58,588 nucleotides of DNA from assembly GCA_965652025.1 (NCBI GenBank), contig CBFGTM010000016.1, positions 1-58,588 on the forward strand. Reading direction: 5' to 3'. A model generated the notes under the pieces. It had not been told where the DNA came from and made no database searches. It worked only from the letters and a program-made list of their open reading frames with translations. This document shows positions 31,786 through 40,128 of this stretch, piece after piece. Each line of letters begins with the position of its first letter. Positions within the stretch are counted from its first letter, which is position 1. Both the position numbers and the translations under genes were made by a program. The stretch is from CAVVWJ01 sp965652025. GTDB lineage: Bacteria; Gemmatimonadota; Gemmatimonadetes; Gemmatimonadales; GWC2-71-9.

Positions 31786-33867
31786 TCAACGGGGGAACGC
31801 TTCCGGCAGGCCCCCGTCCACGGTGAGGATGTCGCCGGTCGTGAAGCGGAAGCGATCGCTCGCCAGCAGCACCGCAACATCCGCGACGGCCTCCGGCGGA
31901 ATCAGCGTCGCACCCATCAGGTTTCTGCTCTGATACGTCTCCAGCTGCTGCTCAACAGTCACTCCCCGGCTGGCCGCGCGCTCCCGTACGAACTGGAGGA
32001 ACAACGGAGTCTCGACCTGGTCGGCGTTGATAGCGTTTACCCTGATGCCGTCGCCTCCCAGCTCCACTGCCGCAACCCGGAGCGCCTGTAGCAGCGCGGC
32101 CTTGCTCCCGCCATACGCGATGGCATCGCGACCGGGCACCACCGCCGCCTTGGAGACCGAAGCCACGATCGAACCGCCGAGGCCTTGGCGCCGCATGATC
32201 GCCGCCGCCCGGGCAATAGCCTGGACCGCCCCGAGGTAATGCACCTCCAGCTGCCGCTGGAGATCCTCCCGCCGAATGTCGGTGACCGGCGCGAACCGGG
32301 GCGGCAGGCCTGCAGTGTAGAAGAGGCAGTCGAGACCCCCGAACTCGAGCACCGTCTGGCGGAAGAGCGCGTCCAGGCTTCGGTCGTCGGCTACGTCGGT
32401 CGTCGCCCAGATGGTCCTGCCGGGGAACTTCGCAGCGACATCCTGCGCCACCGCCCGCGCCGCCGCGCCGTCTAGATCGGCGATGACGACATGGGCGCCT
32501 TCCTCGGCGAACCGCCGGGCCGCTGCTTTCCCGATACCGCTGCCGCCGCCGATGATGATGGTGACCTGACGAGCCAGCAGCTTGGTTGTCCGGTCCCGGG
32601 CGATCTGCTCCTCGATCTTGCGCCGCTCGAGAGGCCAGTGCTCGAACTCGAAGACGTCGCGCTCGGGTAGGAATTCGAAGCGGTCCAGCGCCTCCGCATT
32701 GGCGATGGTCTCCAGAGTGGCCTGGTAGCAGAGATTGGCGGTGATGGCGCCGCGCTTGTCGCTGAAGGCGGTGACCAATCCGATGCCTGGCACCAGGATC
32801 ACCTTGGCCCAGTCGTCCAGCGGGCGTTCCCCTGCCCCGGCGTGTCGCCGGTGATAGTCCTCATACTCGGCGCGGGCCGCCGCGAGCTGCGTCCGAACAC
32901 TTTCGGAGACCTGGTCGGCGGACTCAGCCGGCCGCAGATCGAGCCAGACCGGCAATCTTCCCGCGCGTAGCAGGTGCTCCGGGGTGGCCATGCCGCGGCG
33001 GACCACCTCCGGCATGCGCTCATCGGCCAGCGCAGCGATGGTATCGCCCGCATCGTCATAGTGCAGGATCACCCGCTCCGGTTGGCTGAGGGAGCCTCGG
33101 ATAATCGGGAGTGCAAGCTCCGCCAGCCGGTGGTGGTCGTGGTGTGGCAGGCGGTCGGGCGGTCGGGCGGTCTGGCGGTCGGTTCTCCGTGCTGCAAGAA
33201 ACTCGTCCATACGACGCGTTACGTCCACCAGTCTTTGATAGCACTCCTCGACACTGTCGCCCCAAACGACCAACCCATGGTGGGCTAGAGCCAGCCCTAC
33301 TGCATCGTGGGGAATCTGACCGGCCGCCCGACCGACCGGCTGACCGACCATTTCTGCGACCGCCTTCGCCAGTGGAAACCCCGGACGCACGTACGGGACA
33401 TGCACGACCCGCCCCTGAAACAGCTGAGCGACGAGCCGCTCAGCCTCGGAGTCCCTGAGGTTGGTGAGACTCATGGTGGGCACGTCGTGGGTATGGGCAA
33501 TCACTCGGTACGGCAGAAGCGCGTGGAGCGGCGTCTCCACACTGGGCGGCGGTCCCTCCTCCACCATGCAGCTCGCCATAAACCGCATCATCTCGGCGTC
33601 GCTCATGGAATCGGCATCACGCAGCGCGGCGAGTCGCCCGAGTGACAGGCGGGTGAAACCTTCCCGGCCGATAGTGCGAAGGTCGGTGCCGCTGCCTTTT
33701 ACCAGGAGAGTGTCGCCCTGCTTGAGCGAGGTGTTGCCCCCGCCCGGCTGCACCAGGCGAAGATCCTGGCCAATCAGCCGCGAGAGATGGACCAGCTGGT
33801 CGAGCGGGTCGGCGCCGGCATGCGGCCAATCAGCAGATGGCCGGTCCGAGCTGCGCAGCTCGGTCAT
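31786..33867 (-). CDS. Bifunctional class II aldolase / short-chain dehydrogenase (RhaD-like)
   Basis: A 693-residue fusion. Residues about 1-400 are a class II (fuculose-type) aldolase with GGGNTSLK and GSGTDLRTI, and HTHDVPTM for metal binding. Residues about 430-690 form an SDR domain with GGGSGIGKAAARRF for NAD(P) and active-site Ser, Tyr and Lys (VASVSKAAV, YGGSKAALL). Relatives cleave rhamnulose-1-phosphate-type ketose phosphates and oxidise the lactaldehyde formed. Two GGTCGG-type tracts are translated within the aldolase half (about residues 173-184 and 229-239). Last gene of a four-gene unit, 4 bp after DUF456. Confidence 0.88.
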   Translation of the reverse strand: MTELRSSDRPSADWPHAGADPLDQLVHLSRLIGQDLRLVQPGGGNTSLKQGDTLLVKGSGTDLRTIGREGFTRLSLGRLAALRDADSMSDAEMMRFMASCMVEEGPPPSVETPLHALLPYRVIAHTHDVPTMSLTNLRDSEAERLVAQLFQGRVVHVPYVRPGFPLAKAVAEMVGQPVGRAAGQIPHDAVGLALAHHGLVVWGDSVEECYQRLVDVTRRMDEFLAARRTDRQTARPPDRLPHHDHHRLAELALPIIRGSLSQPERVILHYDDAGDTIAALADERMPEVVRRGMATPEHLLRAGRLPVWLDLRPAESADQVSESVRTQLAAARAEYEDYHRRHAGAGERPLDDWAKVILVPGIGLVTAFSDKRGAITANLCYQATLETIANAEALDRFEFLPERDVFEFEHWPLERRKIEEQIARDRTTKLLARQVTIIIGGGSGIGKAAARRFAEEGAHVVIADLDGAAARAVAQDVAAKFPGRTIWATTDVADDRSLDALFRQTVLEFGGLDCLFYTAGLPPRFAPVTDIRREDLQRQLEVHYLGAVQAIARAAAIMRRQGLGGSIVASVSKAAVVPGRDAIAYGGSKAALLQALRVAAVELGGDGIRVNAINADQVETPLFLQFVRERAASRGVTVEQQLETYQSRNLMGATLIPPEAVADVAVLLASDRFRFTTGDILTVDGGLPEAFPR
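33150..33184. repeat. Four 8-bp tandem units in the aldolase gene
   Basis: Four exact-phase units GGCGGTCG, GGCGGTCG, GGCGGTCT, GGCGGTCG. Because 8 is not a multiple of 3, each unit reads in a different frame (RTDRQTARPPDR). A change by one unit would shift the frame of the aldolase/dehydrogenase gene. Confidence 0.7.
33318..33350. repeat. GACCGGCC-type tract in the aldolase gene
   Basis: Imperfect repeats of GACCGGC and GACCGACC, translated as VGQPVGRAAGQ. It is related in base pattern to the 33150 tract, in the opposite orientation. Confidence 0.5.
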
Positions 33868-33871
33868 CGAA

Positions 33872-34378
33872 TCAACGCCAGGCCGCGAACAGCGAGCCGA
33901 CCACCATCACAATTCCCAGCCCCATCTTACCCGCAGCCGCGGCGGCTCGGCCGAGCACTGCGCCCCAGCCGGCCTTCATCGCGCCCGCGGACTGGCGAGC
34001 AGCGCTGTACTCGAATAGCGCCGCGCCGATGAACGCGCCGACGAATCCACCGATGACCGACCCGATGATCGGGATCGGAACTCCCACGACCGCCCCCACC
34101 AGGCCACCGAACAGGGCGCCCCAGCCCGCGCGGCGGGAGCCGCCGTAGCGCTGAGCGTAGCGGAACCCGATCCAGGCCTCGAACACCTCCCCCAGAATTG
34201 CGAGGACGACGATCAGAACCATGAAGCCCGCGCTCAGGGTCTGGAAGTCGGTGAGCCAGCCATAGCCCACGATGCCAAGAACGATGAGCCAGAGTCCTGG
34301 GAGCCCGAACGGAATGAGCAGCAGACCGACGATACCGGCGGCAATGAGAATGAGAATGGGGGAGAGCTCGGCGGTCAC
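33872..34378 (-). CDS. DUF456 membrane protein
   Basis: The 168-residue protein has four or five hydrophobic segments and Gly-rich helices (GALFGGLVGAVVG, GSVIGGFVGAFIG). The pattern PFGLPGLWLIVLG then AILGEVFEAWIG is typical of DUF456. Function is unknown; glycine-zipper helices suggest tight membrane packing. It starts directly after the DUF4126 gene (2-bp gap) and ends 4 bp before the aldolase gene. Confidence 0.85.
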   Translation of the reverse strand: MTAELSPILILIAAGIVGLLLIPFGLPGLWLIVLGIVGYGWLTDFQTLSAGFMVLIVVLAILGEVFEAWIGFRYAQRYGGSRRAGWGALFGGLVGAVVGVPIPIIGSVIGGFVGAFIGAALFEYSAARQSAGAMKAGWGAVLGRAAAAAGKMGLGIVMVVGSLFAAWR

Positions 34379-34380
34379 TC

Positions 34381-34854
34381 CTAGCCCCTGGCTCCAGCCA
34401 CCAGCAAATAGGCCAGAACAATTGCGATCAGGTCCTCGGGCAGGGCTACCGCAAAATCCCTCACGCCCAGCCTGGGAACCAGCCGGGTTCGGACTTTATA
34501 GCCGGTGAACGCGCCGATGACGGCGCCGATACCTCCCAGCACCGCGCCGGCTGCGGGCGAGTGTTGAGCCGAGAGGGCCAGCGCCACTCCGGAGAGCCCA
34601 CCGAACAGAATGCGCCCGATCAGCGGTCCGGGCCGGACGCGACTGGGCGTTCGGGGCAGTTTGTCCCCCACATATTCCACCACCGCGAGACAGGAGAACA
34701 CGGCGACAGCCGCCCATGATCCCATGAACTGAAGCGCTGTACCCCGCAGATGGAGCCAGCCAAAACAGGCCGCCCAGCTTACCGCTGCCGGAGCGGTGAA
34801 GGTGCGCAGGCCGGCGACAAAGCCAAGCCCCAATGCGAGTGTCAGCGGGTTCAT
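34381..34854 (-). CDS. DUF4126 membrane protein
   Basis: The 157-residue protein is of the DUF4126 type: GLRTFTAPAAVSW near the start, VEYVGDKLPRTPSR in the middle loop, then two glycine-rich helices and a C-terminal acidic motif (ALPEDLIAIVLAYLL). Function is unknown. It lies 3 bp downstream of the aldo/keto reductase gene. Confidence 0.85.
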   Translation of the reverse strand: MNPLTLALGLGFVAGLRTFTAPAAVSWAACFGWLHLRGTALQFMGSWAAVAVFSCLAVVEYVGDKLPRTPSRVRPGPLIGRILFGGLSGVALALSAQHSPAAGAVLGGIGAVIGAFTGYKVRTRLVPRLGVRDFAVALPEDLIAIVLAYLLVAGARG

Positions 34855-34857
34855 GCT

Positions 34858-35853
34858 CTAGCGGTCAACCGTCGCCATCATCCGCTCGTTGTACCGCGGT
34901 CCGGCCACCTTCTCCGGCGGGAGTGCCGCATCGAGCTCAGCCATCTCCTGGGGACTCAGCTCGAAATCGGCGGCTGCAACGTTCTCTTCCAGGTATTTCC
35001 GCCGCTTGGTCCCGGGAATCGGCACAATGTCCTCGCCCTTGTGCAGCAGCCAGGCCAAGGCGATTTGTGCCGGTGTAGCCCTCTTGCTGCGGGCCAGGTC
35101 CTGCACCCCTTGGGCAGCCCGCATGTTGGCATCGAAATTGGCGCCCTGGTATCGCGGGTCGGTGCGGCGGTAGTCGTCTTCCGGGTATTCCTCGGCCCGC
35201 TTGGCAGTTCCGGTGAGAAATCCGCGTCCCAGGGGACTAAACGCGACCAGCCCGATGTTCAGTTCGCGCAGCAGCGGGATGATGCGCGGCTCCAGGTTAC
35301 GCTCCCAGAGAGAGTACTCGCTCTGCACAGCCAGGACCGGATGCTCCGCGTGAGCGCGGCGGATGGTGTTCTCGCCGGCTTCCGAAAGCCCGAAGAAGCG
35401 CACTTTCCCTTCCCGGATCAGCGCCGCGACGGTGCCGGCGACATCCTCGATCGGGACCGCCGGATCGACCCGGTGCTGGTACAGAAGATCGATGTAGTCG
35501 GTGCCCAGCCGGCGAAGGGAGCCCTCGACCGCCTCGCGAATATGAGCCGGACGGCTGTCCAACCCGGTTATCTGCCCGTTCTCGATGCGAAAGCCGAATT
35601 TGGTCGCGACGACCACCTCCTTGCGCCGCCGCTTCAGGGCCCGGCCGACCAGCTCCTCGTTGGTGAAGGGGCCGTACACCTCGGCGGTATCGAGGAAATC
35701 CACCCCCAGCGCGAGGGCCCGATGGATGGTGGCGATGGACTCCCGCTCATCGCGTTCTTCAGGCGAGCCGTACGATTGGCTCATCCCCATGCAGCCCAGC
35801 CCCAGCTCGGAAACAATGAGGCCCTGGGTGCCCAGTGTCCGCTGTTTCAGCAT
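34858..35853 (-). CDS. Aldo/keto reductase
   Basis: A cytoplasmic 331-residue NADPH-dependent reductase of the AKR13/YakC type. MLKQRTLGTQGLIVSELGLG starts the barrel; the tetrad appears as Asp/Tyr in DTAEVYG, Lys in VATKFGF and His in LYQHRVDP; NIGLVAFSPLGRGFLTG and PIPGTKRRKYLEENV bind cofactor. It reduces aldehydes or ketones. First gene of the unit ending in the aldolase/lactaldehyde-dehydrogenase fusion, so a shared role in sugar-derived carbonyl metabolism is possible. Confidence 0.92.
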   Translation of the reverse strand: MLKQRTLGTQGLIVSELGLGCMGMSQSYGSPEERDERESIATIHRALALGVDFLDTAEVYGPFTNEELVGRALKRRRKEVVVATKFGFRIENGQITGLDSRPAHIREAVEGSLRRLGTDYIDLLYQHRVDPAVPIEDVAGTVAALIREGKVRFFGLSEAGENTIRRAHAEHPVLAVQSEYSLWERNLEPRIIPLLRELNIGLVAFSPLGRGFLTGTAKRAEEYPEDDYRRTDPRYQGANFDANMRAAQGVQDLARSKRATPAQIALAWLLHKGEDIVPIPGTKRRKYLEENVAAADFELSPQEMAELDAALPPEKVAGPRYNERMMATVDR

Positions 35854-35915
35854 TGGTTCCCTCCCGGACCTTTGCCGAATTGTACTACTTCATCCCCGCC
35901 GAGACGATACATGGG

Positions 35916-35930
35916 GAGGTGACCCACCTC
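35916..35930. promoter_or_regulatory. Short perfect dyad in a divergent promoter region
   Basis: GAGGTG acc CACCTC lies between the aldo/keto reductase (leftward) and the YHS gene (rightward). It could be an operator, or a chance palindrome. Confidence 0.25.
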
Positions 35931-35990
35931 ACAGAGCCATCTGACCCACATTCAAAGACTGAAATCAGGTTTTTCGCCAGGAGTCGAAGG

Positions 35991-36236
35991 ATGAGTCAGA
36001 TCAAGGATCCTGTCTGCGGCATGATAATCGACCGGGAAAGCGCCGCAGGCAGCACCACGTACGAGTCCCAGGAAGTGTACTTCTGTTCCGACCAGTGCCG
36101 GCGTGAGTTCGAAGCCGACCCGGGCCGCTACTACGACCGGCTGGAGCGGCACGAGCCGCCGTACACCGTAAGTCACGGCTTCGCCGCGCCAAAGTTTGGG
36201 GCGGCCGGCAGTGGTGGGCTCGAGAACGAGGGTTGA
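35991..36236 (+). CDS. YHS-domain metal-binding protein
   Basis: A protein of 81 residues from ATG at 35991. The YHS domain (about 3-48) is complete: KDPVCGMIID, EVYFCSDQCRREFEADPGRYY, with three Cys as soft-metal ligands. Such domains occur alone or fused to copper/heavy-metal ATPases. The C-terminal 30 residues are unstructured. It is monocistronic; a metal-handling role is likely but unproven. Confidence 0.9.
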   Translation: MSQIKDPVCGMIIDRESAAGSTTYESQEVYFCSDQCRREFEADPGRYYDRLERHEPPYTVSHGFAAPKFGAAGSGGLENEG

Positions 36237-36726
36237 CCAGGGCTAGTTGGTAGAAAGACAGACGGCCCGCATTCCCCGAAAGGAACGCGGGCCGCCCGCG
36301 CGCTGATTATCCGGAGTCGGAGAGTTGGCTTCTCCGTTCTTCTTCTGTTGGCCACCGCCTAAACTGGAGCGTTTGCGGTCTGGCCTCGAGAGCTCCGATT
36401 TCCATTCCCAGATGGCGTGCATTCCATCTGGTTCACCAGCGTGGGCGCTACAAGTCGGCTGAATCGCGGATCAACCTCTTGCTCGGCACGCTGCCACGCC
36501 ACTGCAGCGTGGACGAGACACGCGATTGGTCTCGTCACTCCAAACTCGAAAATGATCAGTTTTCGTATTTGGCGAGGACAGTATAGGAAATGATTTTCAC
36601 TCGCGCAAGAGGGAATTTCTTTTCCACGATCAGGCACATTACTCACATTTCCACATCGTCTTACGTGCTCACTGGTCGCTCGATTTTTCTTGCTCGATCA
36701 TCTTCCTCTCGCGCTTCAATGGGCGA
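36237..36726. other. 490-bp gene-free region with hairpin and AT-rich island
   Basis: It contains a 12-bp interrupted hairpin after the YHS gene (36263-36294, CGGCCCGC / GCGGGCCG plus TTCC/GGAA), which probably ends that transcript, and a stretch at about 36541-36720 with only about 43% G+C, far below its surroundings. Open frames in this region lack ribosome sites and family resemblance, so I call no gene. Confidence 0.6.
36263..36294 (+). terminator. Hairpin after the YHS gene
   Basis: CGGCCCGC-A-TTCC, loop CCGAAA, GGAA-C-GCGGGCCG. A strong stem without a T-tract. Confidence 0.45.
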
Positions 36727-38061
36727 TCAGGACAGGCTCCGCACGGCCCGCAGCGTGGCCTCGACTTCTCCCGGCGTATTCATGATGCCACAGGCCACCC
36801 GCGAGAAGGGCACCTTGTAGGGCGTCGTCGAGGCCAGGATTCCCTTAGACAGAAGCCGACGGACGGTTTCCCCTGCCTTCAGCCCCTTCACATCGAAGCA
36901 CACCATCCCTGCATTCAACTCGGGTGAAGCAGGCGTATAGACCACAACGTGTGCCATCTTGGCCAAGCCCTCGCGCATCTGCTGATTCAGCGTGTGGATT
37001 CTCTGGGTGATACGGGCGGGGCCAATCTTCCGGTGAAACTCGACTGCTGCCGGCACGGCCCAGTGATGCTCGAAGGCATAGAAACCTCCGGGCGAGAACA
37101 GCGCCGCCCGGACCGGAGACCGGACCGGCCGCTCGTCGCCCCAGGCATAGAACTCCTCCAGCCACTGGAAGCTTGCCGCCAGCGGCCGCATGGTAGTCCA
37201 GACGTCCGGCCTGCCCCAGACGAAACCGGTGCCTCGGGGCCCGAACATCCACTTGTGGAGCCCGGCCGCAAAGAGGTCGGCACCGAGCGCGGTAATATTG
37301 GGATCCTCTACACCGAGACCATGCACGCCGTCGACTACCAGTAGCACTCGCTCCTTTTCTCCCCGCGACCGGTTCACCTCCGCGATTGCGTCTGCTACCT
37401 GGCGGACCGGCATTCGGAGCCCACTAGAGGAGTGAACCCAGGTTATCCCCACCGCGCGGGTCCGGGGTCCGATCCCGCGACGAATCCGGCCAATGATCTC
37501 GTCGGGTGAGATTGCGGCGTACGAATCGAAGATCGGAATCTTCCGCCAGGTGGCTCCGACGCGTTCGGTTGCCAGCCGGATGGCCTCATGGTGGACGTAA
37601 TGGTCCTGATTGGTGGTCAGGATCTCGTCCCCTGGCGCGAGCGGCAGGCCGTGATAGATGATCGACAGGCTCGTGGTGGTATTGCTGGTCAGGGCAATAT
37701 CCTGAGGGTCGGTCCCCAGGTACCGGCCCAGGGAGGCGGTGACGGTGTCGTAGAACTTGGGCTGGTTATCCTCGAACATGCCGCGCTCGACCGTGAGAAA
37801 CGGATTCTGATCCAGTCTGCGGCGTAGCCCTTCGATCGCCGAGCGCACGGGACGGGGATGGGAGGTCAGAAAGAAGAGGCCCAGATGGATGTACTCCGGC
37901 GAGAGGTCGAACTGTTCGCGGACCGCCTGCCAGTCGTCGAGATCGGGTGGGAGGTCCGTCACCGGACGAAGCTTTTCGGCAAAGCTCACCGCGGGAGCCA
38001 GGGCAGTGCTTGCGGCGGTGAGCGTCCCTCCCAAAATCAGGCGGCGGCGGGAGAGCGACAT
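36727..38061 (-). CDS. Tat-exported class V aminotransferase-fold PLP enzyme
   Basis: A 444-residue protein with a twin-arginine signal (SRRRLILGG, cleavage near VSFAEK), then a class V aminotransferase/cysteine-desulfurase-like fold. Asp244 (VDGVHGLG) would hold the PLP nitrogen and Lys270 (AGLHKWMFGPRGTG) the Schiff base. It resembles isopenicillin-N-epimerase-like proteins. Export in a folded, PLP-loaded state by Tat fits the signal. The substrate is unknown. No partner gene shares its strand closely. Confidence 0.87.
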   Translation of the reverse strand: MSLSRRRLILGGTLTAASTALAPAVSFAEKLRPVTDLPPDLDDWQAVREQFDLSPEYIHLGLFFLTSHPRPVRSAIEGLRRRLDQNPFLTVERGMFEDNQPKFYDTVTASLGRYLGTDPQDIALTSNTTTSLSIIYHGLPLAPGDEILTTNQDHYVHHEAIRLATERVGATWRKIPIFDSYAAISPDEIIGRIRRGIGPRTRAVGITWVHSSSGLRMPVRQVADAIAEVNRSRGEKERVLLVVDGVHGLGVEDPNITALGADLFAAGLHKWMFGPRGTGFVWGRPDVWTTMRPLAASFQWLEEFYAWGDERPVRSPVRAALFSPGGFYAFEHHWAVPAAVEFHRKIGPARITQRIHTLNQQMREGLAKMAHVVVYTPASPELNAGMVCFDVKGLKAGETVRRLLSKGILASTTPYKVPFSRVACGIMNTPGEVEATLRAVRSLS

Positions 38062-38141
38062 GGTTCCTCCTTGGGGAGCTGCAACGGTGATCCGGGATGC
38101 GAAGAAGCTAGGGCGCGGTCCTGGTGGTCACAAGCATGCAT

Positions 38142-38170
38142 AAAAAAACGGGCGCCCGAGGGCGCCCGTT
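38142..38170 (-). terminator. Strong intrinsic terminator of the DUF4142 gene
   Basis: On the minus strand a 10-bp stem AACGGGCGCC / GGCGCCCGTT with a 4-nt loop, then TTTTTTT. It lies 20 bp past the DUF4142 stop. Confidence 0.88.
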
Positions 38171-38190
38171 CGTTGGTGCAACAACTCCGG

Positions 38191-39810
38191 CTAGTTCTTG
38201 TCCTTATCCTTGTTCTTGTTTTTCTCGATGTCAGTCCGGGTCTTCAGGACCTGATCCGGATTCAAGCCGACTTTTCGCCCCAGCCGCTTGGCATCGGCGA
38301 GATGCTGCTCCAGGGTGGGCAGGCCGCCGTTGACCAGGTTACGGACCTGGGTTGAGTTGCTGCCCCGACCTTCCTTCTGCCAGTAGCTCACTTCATCGGT
38401 ATGCTGCTGGATCATGAGCGTCATGTAGACCCGGTCGAGGTTCTTTCCCTTCGCCTTCTTCAGCTGCTCGACCTTCTCCCGGTGGTTGGAACCCATGCCG
38501 GGCTTGTAGGACGCCATACCGTTGCGCTGAACCACAGCCGTCCACTGGTTCTGGAGCCGCTCGTGATCACGGGCCTCGCGCGCGGCATACTCCCGGATCT
38601 CCTTATCCTTGGCGTCGTCCTTCGCAATTTCGGCCAATTGCACCATCATCGTGTTGTCCGCACCCACGTCACGGATGAACTCGGCATCGGACATGATGGT
38701 GGTATTCTTGCCGCCGCCGGGCTGGTTGGGATTGGAGATGTTCGTGGTGTCGGCACCCACCTGGTTGCCAACCTGCACAGCGAGACTCAGGTGCTGCTGG
38801 AGCAGCGGCAGACTGCCGCTGGCGAGATTGCGGACCTGGGTGGAGCGGGCCGACTGGCTCTGGGTCTGGAACTGGTTGATGTCGTCCTGATGGCCCTGGA
38901 TCATAGCCTGCATGTATGCCCGGTCGAACTCCGCACCCGAGAGCCGCTCAATCCGGCTGGCCAGCTGCTGGTGCGTGGCGTCCATGCCGGGCACGAATGA
39001 CACACCAGTACTGCTGACTACCGCGGTCAGTTGATTCTGCAGCCGGGTGTGGTCGTCGATCATCCGCTGGCCGAACTGCTTGACCGCCGAGTTAGTGGCC
39101 CGGCTCTGCGCCACCTGACCCAAGCGGATCTCCATCAGGTTCGAGCTGCCGACGTGGCGGATGAATGTCATATCCGCATTGACGTCGCTCTGCGTCCCCG
39201 TGCTCGCCGTCGGACCGACCGGCGGATTCTGGGTAGGCGACGGCGGCGTGGTCGGAGTGGGGTTGTATGCCACGACGTCACCGGTGACCCCTACCTGTGA
39301 GCCTACTTGAGACGCCATGGTGAGATGGCGCTGGATCACCGGCAGGCCGGTGGTGGCGATCTGCCTTGCCTCGGCCGAGCGCGCCGAGCTGCTCATGCTC
39401 TGGAACTCGGTGACATCCTGCTGATGGTGCTGAATCATGGAGGTCATGTACTGCCGGTCGAACTCGGCCCCGGAGAGCTTGTCCAACCGCTCGGCCTCCT
39501 TCTTGTCTTCGTCATTCATTCCCGGCTTGAAGTCGGTGCCGGACTTGGAAATGGTGGCGGTCAGCTGGGTCTGGAGGTTGTTGTGGTCGGTGACCATCTG
39601 CTGGCCGAACTGCTTGACGGAGGAGTTCACGGCCTTGGACTGCGCCAGCTGGCCGAGACGGATCTCGAGCAGATTGCTGGAGGCCGCATCAAAGATGAAT
39701 CTGCTGTCCTGCCGGAGCGCCTCCAGCTGCGCATGGAGCGGAGCTTGGGGCACAACCGCCAGGGCGACCAGCAGACCACCCGCGGTGGTGAGGATTCTTC
39801 GTATCGTCAT
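38191..39810 (-). CDS. Secreted protein with three tandem DUF4142 domains
   Basis: A protein of 539 residues from ATG at 39810 (AAGGA 9 nt upstream), with a signal peptide (about 1-27, APLHAQ). Three copies of DUF4142, a ferritin-like helical domain, follow at about 33-175, 205-340 and 370-515. Each repeats the pattern N-L-M/L-E-I-R-L-G-Q-x-A-Q-S, V-K-x-F-G-Q-x-M, F-x-P-G-M and H-x-x-x-V/I-x-x-F-Q. The third copy is the most diverged. Linkers are Pro/Thr/Asn-rich and the C-terminus is Lys/Asn-rich (KNKNKDKDKN). Most family members have one domain. Function unknown; His-rich helices could bind metal. Confidence 0.88.
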   Translation of the reverse strand: MTIRRILTTAGGLLVALAVVPQAPLHAQLEALRQDSRFIFDAASSNLLEIRLGQLAQSKAVNSSVKQFGQQMVTDHNNLQTQLTATISKSGTDFKPGMNDEDKKEAERLDKLSGAEFDRQYMTSMIQHHQQDVTEFQSMSSSARSAEARQIATTGLPVIQRHLTMASQVGSQVGVTGDVVAYNPTPTTPPSPTQNPPVGPTASTGTQSDVNADMTFIRHVGSSNLMEIRLGQVAQSRATNSAVKQFGQRMIDDHTRLQNQLTAVVSSTGVSFVPGMDATHQQLASRIERLSGAEFDRAYMQAMIQGHQDDINQFQTQSQSARSTQVRNLASGSLPLLQQHLSLAVQVGNQVGADTTNISNPNQPGGGKNTTIMSDAEFIRDVGADNTMMVQLAEIAKDDAKDKEIREYAAREARDHERLQNQWTAVVQRNGMASYKPGMGSNHREKVEQLKKAKGKNLDRVYMTLMIQQHTDEVSYWQKEGRGSNSTQVRNLVNGGLPTLEQHLADAKRLGRKVGLNPDQVLKTRTDIEKNKNKDKDKN

Positions 39811-40128
39811 TCCAACCATCCTTTCAGAGATCGAAAACTGCAACTCCGCTTTCGTGACACGAGTGCTGCGTAACCCTTCTAGCCGCAGACCATATCGCTG
39901 CGGCCGCCCCGGTGATGTGACTACCAGCACACCGGGGACCGCGAGGGAGGAAGCAACTCCTAGACCATTTCGGCACCCGGCGCACAAGGCTTTGACCCAC
40001 AGGAGCATACGGCTCTGGGCTCGAGCGTCGGCCTACCCTACTGACCTCATCCTCGAGAAGAACACTTGGAAACCTGTCCTCATCCGAGGTCCCTCGACGG
40101 GTACAGGAGACCCGGGCATGTTTGAGTC
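39811..40128. other. Divergent intergenic region, 318 bp
   Basis: It contains promoters for the DUF4142 gene and the DUF1460 operon. One hairpin is visible: CCCCGGTG (39907-39914) pairs with CACCGGGG (39930-39937) across a 15-nt loop. No gene or repeat is recognised; open frames here read through non-coding sequence. Confidence 0.5.

Noticed and set aside
36359..36646. 95-codon open frame in the AT-rich/hairpin region
   Set aside because: No ribosome site, no family resemblance, and poor codon use.
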